A stretch of DNA of 64,000 nucleotides from Bactericera cockerelli (Eukaryota > Arthropoda > Insecta > Hemiptera > Triozidae): positions 18,419,084-18,483,083 of the forward strand of contig CM044964.1 in the NCBI GenBank assembly GCA_024516035.1, read 5' to 3'. The position numbers and the translations under genes are program-made. Under the pieces are notes generated by a model. That model was not told the origin of the DNA, made no database searches, and was given only the letters and a program-made list of their open reading frames with translations. Position 1 is the stretch's first letter. Each line of letters starts with the position of its first letter. This document shows positions 53,172 to 62,700 of the stretch, piece by piece.

Positions 53172-56100
53172 CTTTCTGTTTTTTTTCTATTATGTGTGAA
53201 AAAATGTATGAGGGGTCCGCTGGTCTTTCACCCACAAGAGTTCTGATAGCAATATGAAACCTTTACAAAATCCTGCCCTGGGACCTTTGAATTATTATAC
53301 TCCTAAAGTGTCGTATGCATCGGATTAGTAGTTTCGTAGTTTCTGAATGCCTAGAAAACAAACTGACAGAGAGAAAAATTTCTCTTCAGTAACATTCTTA
53401 AATAAAAATCAGGGAATTAAATTAAATTTTATTCTCATTTAATTATTATTGATTGAATGAAAGGCTTTCAGTTAAACGAAATAATAATATGTACCTTAAC
53501 AAGCAATTTTTAACAGATTTTTTTTTATTTATTTTTACAAAAAAATAACATACCTACTTTATTCGGAAAATTATAAGCTTATTTTTTCAACTTCTTTATT
53601 TCTGACGGGTCATTCATAATTGCCAAGACCATCTGTCAAATAAAATAAAAATAATAATAAAAGGATTTCAGTTAAAGTAAAATGAAACCGTGCTTACCTC
53701 CAGCTTCCTCCATCGGTGCACGTTGAGCGGATTTTGCAACTCTTCCTCCAGAACGCGACACTTCACTTTCTCTCTGCACAGGTCCCGCTGCAGGTAAAAC
53801 ATCTCAGAGCGAATGTTCGCGGTGTTGTCGATGTTCTTTTTCATGAGGGACTTCTCCTGTCTGGGCGGAGAGAGGGTGGGTGTGATTTGTTTAAAAAGAA
53901 AGGTTGGGGGTTGAATTTTTCAAAAAAAGAGGGTGGGGGGTGAATTTGTAAGAAAAAATAATGTAGGTACCTATGTGTGGATGTTATAAAAGTCTGGAAA
54001 TGTGACCTCCTGAGCACCTTTCAATTTGAAATTTATTCTACCAAAAGATACATTTTGTATGTGTACAAACTTATATGTATACTATTTATCTTAAACCAAC
54101 CTCGGTAGCTTGATCGATAAGACAGAGGACTTGTAACTTGGAGGTCTGTGGTTCAAGTCTCAAGAGAAAGGAGAGAGTAGACATAAGTAGAGGAGAGAAG
54201 GGTAAGAAGAAACAGAGAACGGAGAGAGTAGACATAAGTAGGGAGAGAAAAGGGTAAGAAAGACCAGATAACAGGGAGAGGACATGAATAAAGTAGAGAA
54301 GGGTTTGAAGGAACGGAGGGAGATATTAAGGACAAGATAGTTCAAGACTTATTATGAAAATGAGAAGTAGAAATGAGAGAGTAGACACAAATAGGGGAGA
54401 GATGGGTAAGAAGGAACGGAGGGAAATATTAAGGACGAGGGAGTATAAGACATGGTAATGGCATTCTCTTAAGACACAAGTAATAAATATACGAGTAATA
54501 GGGTGAAACAGGGTTACCATCAAAACTGAACAGTGGCTTCGTAGAAATAAGAATTATTTTATATGTCTCTATGATTGACAAACATAGAAATGTCTCTATG
54601 ATTAACATACATACACTTGAACAATATTTTAATTACCTCAGAGTCCGGTGTAGAGTACGGTTGGTTCAAATCCAAGCTAATACATGAATTTTATTTATCC
54701 TCATTAAATTGAGACCACATACTAGTAATGCCAACACAACAACTAGTGAAATAAGTGGACTTTTAGTTATGAGAATTGCTTGATTAAGCTTTTGCCGTAG
54801 TGACATCTTTTCTTCCATCATTGACTACAGTCATGACTGCTTAGAAATGACTTCTTGGAAATAATTTGAATTTTAGTTATGAGAATTCTTTGATGAATTT
54901 TTTGCCATAGTGACCTCTCCTCTTCCATCATCGACTACATGACTGCTTAGAAATAATTTCAATTTTAGTTATGAGAATTGCTTGATGAAGCTTTTGCTGT
55001 AGTGACCTCTCTCCTTCCATCATTGAGTACATGACTGCTTAGGAATAGTTTGAATTTTGGTTATGAGAATTGCTTGATCAACCTTTTGCCGTAGTGACCT
55101 CTATTCTTCCATCATTGACTACATGACTACTTAGAAATGACTTCTTGGAAATAATTTGAATTTAAGTTATGAGAATTCTTTGATGAATCTTTTGCCATAG
55201 TGACATCTCCTCTTCCATCATTGACTACATGACTGCTTAGGAATAGTTTGAATTTTGGTTAAGAGAATTGCTTGATGAATCTTTTTCCATAGTGACCTCT
55301 TTCCTTCCAACTTTGACTACATGACTGCTTACAATAATGCTGCACTCATTCTTTCTCACCCTGTAAGGAGCCTCAGAAACTTTACGATGCGTGTAATGTG
55401 TTTCCAGACGATGTGAACGATCCTTATGTATGCCTAGTCCCCTACATAATATATATCTCCTCCCCTACATAATGTGTGTCTCCTTTTATCTACCCATCTG
55501 CTACTTATTCATAAATAACTAGCGGTTTTCCCGTACTTCAAAACGGACTTGAATTTAAAATTTACCAAAGCATGGTGGGGATGTGTCCTCATGTTTTTGA
55601 ACTTTTTCTTTTATTTCTCAAGAAACAAAAATGCACTAATTTACTATTAATACTCTTTCATGGAATGTAACCACCAGGCGTGGTTAATGCTCAAAGCGTT
55701 ATTATTATTATTAAATGCATATATACATCTATATAGCTATGTACAATACAAATAATTATTATTTAAAGAAAATGGAAACAATATAAACATATAAACAAAA
55801 AATGTAAAAAATAGATAAATACACATATCTGTCCTAAGTCAAGGGCGAGGTTATTGCCTATGGCAATCGTTTCCACCCAACTCTTTTCCTACCATTTTCC
55901 CTTCCTTTCTTTATTTTATCTATACCTTTGCCATATAGTTATTCATATATTTCCTAGACTATCCTTTTTCTTTTAAATAGCTCCATTTTCATTCTGAAGT
56001 CACATACAGAAAAAGACACATTAGAACGTAAAACTAGAGGCAATAAAACCGAAAAAAAGTACATCGAATAATGAGATAAGAAGAAATAAATGGAAATGTC

Positions 56101-56721
56101 ATAGAGACATAAAAAAGAAAGGTAGCGTAATAAAAAAGGGAGAAAAGAAAAAGAAGAGTAAGTCAGTGTTGGAGAGTTAAAGAAATATAAACGACACAAT
56201 GCCAACGTGTGAAAATTAGATAAATTACCTAATATTTAAGACGGATTGCTAGAAGTAAATGGAGAGACAAAAGAGAAAGAAGAGATTCGGTTGGGTGGAA
56301 GAGATTGCTATAGGCAATAACCCCTCCCTTTAGTTAGGACTTTTTATTGTATATTTTGTTTCCATTTTTTTCATTGTTATAATTATTTGTATTGTACATA
56401 TTATGTCTTCTTATCGAAAAAAGTGTTTAATAATAATAAGGAAAGTTACCACCTGTGATTTATATCAGCATGGTGCATTTCGTTTTTTTATGATTTCTTG
56501 GTATCCCCGGATTATGTCAATTTCAATACACATATTTATCTAAATCAAGGATGAAAGCAAAACTCATGGTACATGTTTCATCAGGTTTTATTTACAAAAA
56601 AAATCTATGAGAAAGAGAGGACAGTTAAAAGACAACAAAAAAAGAGCGAAACAGAACAATAGAAATAAAATTAGAATAAAGGAGGAGAGACAATGAAAGG
56701 GAGATAGAAAGAGAGAGCGAA

Positions 56722-56763
<42 letters not shown>

Positions 56764-59700
56764 CAGGAGCTAATAGCATAAAATAAGAAGGCGTGAGGAT
56801 GTTAAAATGGATGCTACATAAGAAGCTATAAAAGCGGAATAATTGGGAGAGAATTAATTTCCTGAGCAATAAAATCAAGGGCCATAAAAAATACACCTCC
56901 GACGGATCTTAAATTCGAATGTGCCACCTCTCCCCCTGTGTCCCAATCCTCCCTCACCTACCCTACACCTCACTTGAATCTTAAATTCTAATGTGTCACT
57001 TCTCCCCAAGTCCCAATTCTCCCCATCCTCCTCTACACGTTACACGAATCTGAAATTAGAATTATTTATGGCATTTCAGATAAAACAGACAAGATAGTTC
57101 CAGATACTCCTTTAAATCTTTCTCGGTGCCTTTTTTGTAAGTTATTTTTCGAGGGTTTCTTACCTCTTAGCATTTAGGCAGGAAGATATGTGGATAGTGT
57201 GAATAATGATAATGATAGTCTATAGGATTAAAATTAGATTGCCTCAGGCAACAGTCCCGCCCTATAGTTAGGACATTTCTATTTTCTTCTTTATTATTTA
57301 TTTATTTTAATTTATTATTTATTAATTTTCAAATTATTTTCTATCGTAAATATTTTATAAGTTGTACTTCTAACAAAGCTTGATTTAATAATAATAATAA
57401 TAACGGTAGTCACTGTGGCAGAGCGAGTTAGCGCGCTAGGTATTGCACACATGGTGACCTGGGTTCGATTCCCAGCGGGGGAGGATTTTTTCTGCTCTGT
57501 ACTTGGATGTTCGGGGTTCACTCATACCTCGTGAGGAAAAATGAGTAGCTGCTTTAATGTGAAGCAGCGACCAGTGGCAGAATCTTGGCAAAAAAATAAT
57601 ACAAGATATTGTAAATTAAAGTGGTAAAGTCCTATGATTCTGCGCTACCCACTAAAATTGTGACATAATAACACAAAGAAAAAGCATTATTATTATAATA
57701 ATAATAACAACGTGGAATAAAAGTAGTTTTTTCTCCAAAATTTCCAATTTCGACGTGTTCAATGGGTAGAGATGTTTCTATTGCGGGGAAAATATTTCGT
57801 ACAAAAATAGGTATAGCAGGTACCTATTATCTATTATATTACCTTGAAAACAAATGAAAATTTTGGCATTTAAATCCATTTTTGGCTCTATGGCTCTAAA
57901 AATCGATGTTTGAGTATGTCAGTAGGTACTCAGTGCCTAGATACATAATGTTACAAGCTTCTTTCTTTTCAACGATCTTGCTATAGCCATGCCGCTGACA
58001 GAGCATCCCTAGAGACCCAACTAATTCCATCATAAACATCTAGTACAACTTCTCACTCTTCTGTTTATACTGATCCCAAGTGCTCAGGAATTTAATGTTG
58101 TTTTTCTTGCTCTCTTTAATGTTCCCGAAGCACATCGAAAGCCATAAATTACGCGAAATTAAAAGCTTCCTTGTTCCTTTGATGTCGTAAAAACAACTGG
58201 ATATCAAAAGTTCTTAGCACTGTTCAGTGGTGAATTGTTTAGCATCTCATTCAACTTCGATGGCTTGATCGATAAGGTCGTGGAGCCTTGAGGTCGGTGG
58301 TTCGAGTCCCACTTCGGCATAAGTTTAATAAGCCGAGTTTGATTAAGAGTAATTGATTGTGATATTACGCTTATTACGCTTATGATAACTCTTTTAACTT
58401 ATCTTAACGTTTTGTTTAGCATGTTTGTTTAGTAAATTGAGCTCCGTAAAAAATTGTTGGCATAATGGGACTACCTATCTTGCACTGACAGTCTAAAATT
58501 ATATAAAAAGCACTACTTTAGTCTAAAATGTCTGTCCCGGTAGCTCAGTGGTAAAGGCGGTAACTGTGAATCCACAGATTGCAGAGGCCGCGGGTTCAAA
58601 ACCCAGGCGGGACATGACAATTTATCCTCCCATTTGGAATTTTTACCACTTAATAATGCGTCTTTGGCTTACTGCTGGAATAATGGGGCCTAATAGTCCT
58701 AATCGGGCAGTATAAACAAGGCGATATTATTATTATTATTATTACTTATACATTTTTAGCTAATTCCCGACACTTTCTCGGCGTTGAGGTTATTGCCGTG
58801 CTTGGCGTCTTATTTGTATCATTATTGGACCAAAAAATACCCATATCTTGAAAATGGTAAAAGATATTTTAATCTTGATAATTTTCTAGTTCTAGATAGT
58901 TCGACGGTGGTTTAGGGGGAGTCGACTCTCATCAAAATTTCAATATCGGTTACTGTTTGGGCTGTGGTATTGTAAACAGAAAACCCCTAAGAGGACATAG
59001 TCAGCCAAACATGCACAGATTTGATTTTTATGTATATTATTATTATTAAACATGTTTAATCAAGTTTTATTTACAATAAATTACATAGAATTTACATAGA
59101 AATTGAAATTGATGAAACAAAATTTGATCTCGGGCGGTGCTAATGCCAACGGCATTCTCTTCCTGTATAGAGATAATTAACGACCAGCCTCCATGGTGTA
59201 AAAGTTGAGACTACTGGCCGTGGTTCAGAGATGTTCGATCCTAGGGTAGGGCAATATTTTCTATAAAAAGTTCTCATTATGGTTAGCACATAAGAATAAT
59301 ATATAACACCTATGTGGATTAATATGGATTATGTGGTTCAGGATGAGCCATCTGAAGTTGGCTAGACACCATCACTGATAAAGAAATGACAGAAGAAGAG
59401 TGAAAAATTGATAACTGAAAGGCACTTCAGATGTAGAGCAAGTTTTTTGTTGGTATTAGCATAAAATATGAATTTTATAGAAATATACTTACCTAATTGA
59501 CAAGATTATTAATCATTATTGCAGTGTGAAATTTGCGTGGATATCAATATGGCAGTGTTCGAATTTTGATGAGCAAAGCGCTCGACCAATTTAGAATGAT
59601 GAATGGACTGCCAATAGAAATAGATTGATATCATTTTCTATCTTGGATACGAATATACAGGGTGCAGAATCAGACAGAACCTTGAATTCTTTCAGATAGA

Positions 59701-62700
59701 TTTTTTTCCAATTCACTGTTTGATAAATACAGCTAAAATGAAGTTTTGGTGGAATAGAAAGGTTAATTCAAACTTACTTGGCACCTTCTGTCTGCCACTG
59801 ACAGTATTAATAATTATACTTAAATATCTCTCTTATTTCCCAAAGTTGATGAAAATTGTAAGCTGTTTGAAAATCAGTTTGTAATTGTTTCATCTCGAGA
59901 ATTTTTTTGAAAAGCATTTCTGTTCTCTTTCGTGATTTCATAAAATATGGTGTCAAAACCTAGTTATTTAAAATTAAATGAATTTCCAAGGTTAATTTCG
60001 ATTTTTTAATAATACTTCAATAGTAAAAATCTTAGAAAGGTTCATAAAATCCTCTCAAACGTACGATTTCAGCTGGAATACATTATTATGTGAACCCTGT
60101 ATAAATATCTTTTATGGTTGTAATAAAATTGATGAATGACATATTCACTTTAATGCGCTATTGATTGCGAGAGTGAAATAGAGAACGAGGGATTATTCTT
60201 TCCTTGCATAAAGGTATTAAAAGTGTCATTCGACTTTTTTTGACAGATTTTTTTTTCATACCTTTCTTTGGTTCAGCATGTTCTATATTTCTAGAATCTA
60301 GAGTTTAAAAAGCATCAAAATTCAAGTTTCCAACACTAAATAAATTTTTGTGAACATCATCCACAACTTTCCTTTTCCCTCAAAAAAAAGTCGGTTATCG
60401 TCTCTGCATGATATACCCTCTGCATGGTTATCCCCCGAACTTATTAAAAGAGGTTTTACTTACAAGTGAAATGTTTGATCTCGAGTTTCCGAGTCAATGT
60501 TTGATTTTTTCCTTTTTCACAACAGGTTTTACTCACCTCAAATGTTTGATCTCGAGTTTGAGCAGCTGTAACTCCTTCAGCTTTCGGTTGTACCACATCT
60601 TGCCCTTGTGCAGAGTGACCTCGAATATTCTGACCTTCTCATTGGTCAGCGTGAGGGTGCGTTCAGTCCGCATCAGCTTGCTCGCCAACACATCGCGATC
60701 ATTCAGCAGCTGCGCATGTGCGAGATAAAGCAAAGTTAGTGCTGATTCACCGACCACATTTGCTGAATCAAAGATTCACTGATCTCAGGAGCCAAACCAA
60801 TATGTATAAGTAGTGCTTTATTTTAGACTATCAGCGCAAGATAGGTAGTCCCATTATGCCAACAGTTTAACAAAGCACCTCATAATAATTAGGGAGAGGA
60901 CTGGTGATCTAGGGGTCGTTGGTTCCGGTTAATATGTCCCACTTTGAGTAGCTAATTGTGATAAACAGCTGTTTTTTTTAATTTGGGTGTTAACACGACG
61001 GGGGTGTTACCTTCCATTCGTAGGAAACTAACAAACCTGCTACCCACATTGACCTCACCCAGACTGGGTTGGGCCAAATCCCAGCATCACGAAGTCTTCA
61101 ACTCGCTGGACGTTGCTGAACTTCGGTGATCCTATGAGAACCGTTGCATTCAACGCGCCATGGGCGCTGGCGTTTGTTAATAATTTTACTTTCCTGAGAA
61201 ACCTTCAGAACCGGATCTTGAGGAAAAAATAAACAGACATTTTGTATCTCTTTGTTATCCACCCTCATCTGTTTGCATTCCACTAACCTGATTGTTCCTC
61301 ATTTCCAGTTCAGCTCTGTCTCGCTCCATCTCGCTCAACATCTTGTTCATGTCGCTCAAATCAATGTCTAGTCTCTCGTTGCGCTCTCTAGCGGCTTCGT
61401 TATCCACCCTCATCTGTTTGCACTCGGCCGTCAGGTTTTCCTTCTCCTTCTGGATCTTCTCACGCACTGCGGGCGAAACGAAAAGTTAGGTTGACATGCC
61501 AAGTGGTTGTGGCTCAGTGGGTAGAGCATTGGTTGCTGCCCCGGAGGTTGCGGGTTCGAATCCCGGTCGGAGCGAAAAATTCTGACCGAGTTTAATTCTA
61601 AATAGTAGATAATTATAAGCTCGTCAGCAAAAAGTCTTCTTCATAGAAATGAAAAGATCAAATTAATATTGTGAACAGGCTGAACTAAACATGAAAAAAT
61701 TGAGAGTACCTCTATTGAAGAAAAATGAAACAATGAAAACAAAATAAAAAATAAATAGGATCTTCTATCTTTAGTATTTCCTTTGTGCGTCCCAAAGACA
61801 CTAATAATAATTAAACATTTTTTTTCTTTATAATAAGGATAAATGTAATGTTTACATAAAAATTGAGATTATTAACACAAAACTTGATTCAAGGTTGGTG
61901 CCTACGGAATTCTCTTCTCGTGATAATAATAAGAGAGCTCAAGGCAAAAGAGATAGGAAACTTATGAATGTAGATAAGATCAAAAGATGGAGGACAGCAT
62001 ATTATAATATATGAACCTTGAAAATACCAGAATAGGGGACGGGAATTTTCATCTCATATTATCATCGTGTTTTTTGAAATATTCTGATGTTCGTCCCGCA
62101 ATGTTTAAATAAAATAGAAAAATGAAAGCAATCAAAATTCGAATCCTAGACATGTAAAAGTGTTTCAATAATGAATTCACAATAAGATGACTAATATAAA
62201 CATAATTTTCAAAAAATTCTGTAATTATGTAGATAATCTATTTCATAGAATATCTGAAACATCAGAGAGACATAATCGGTTATTAGCTAGCAGTGGAATA
62301 AATAAACTTACGGCTCTGTTCCCTAATCAGCTGATTCTGTCTGTAGGTAATGTCTTCCTTGAGCTGCTCCACCTGATGATTTATCACTTTCAGCTTGGAT
62401 TTCAGCGTGTTAATATCGTCCTGGCAATGGTCAAAATCAAGGTTAGTATTATACGAGTAAGTTGTAACACCACTGTTTCCAAATTTAAATTTGAACACAG
62501 GGATTTTTTTACTCGTTTTTCAAGCGCATATTGGTCATATATGATGGGAAATTTAATTTTAATGTGTGTTCCACAAAAGAGCCATAATTATTTAATGCGT
62601 CTTCAATTTCCAACAGAGATTACCTCAACTTGGACTATATGGACTATAATTATTTGGACATTGCTCCACTAGTTACCTATATAACATAGTTTATTTAAGA

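Noticed and set aside
53716..53943. 75-residue plus-strand frame
   Set aside because: Antisense of CFAP58 exon E plus intron.
58533..58614. functional tRNA gene
   Set aside because: The acceptor stem pairs, but the anticodon loop is four bases and the T-stem has mismatches; tRNA-derived retroposon is more likely.
61500..61577. functional tRNA gene
   Set aside because: D- and T-arms are good but acceptor and anticodon stems do not form.
62187..62672. 161-residue plus-strand frame
   Set aside because: Mostly AT-rich intron plus the antisense of CFAP58 exon B; no conserved features.
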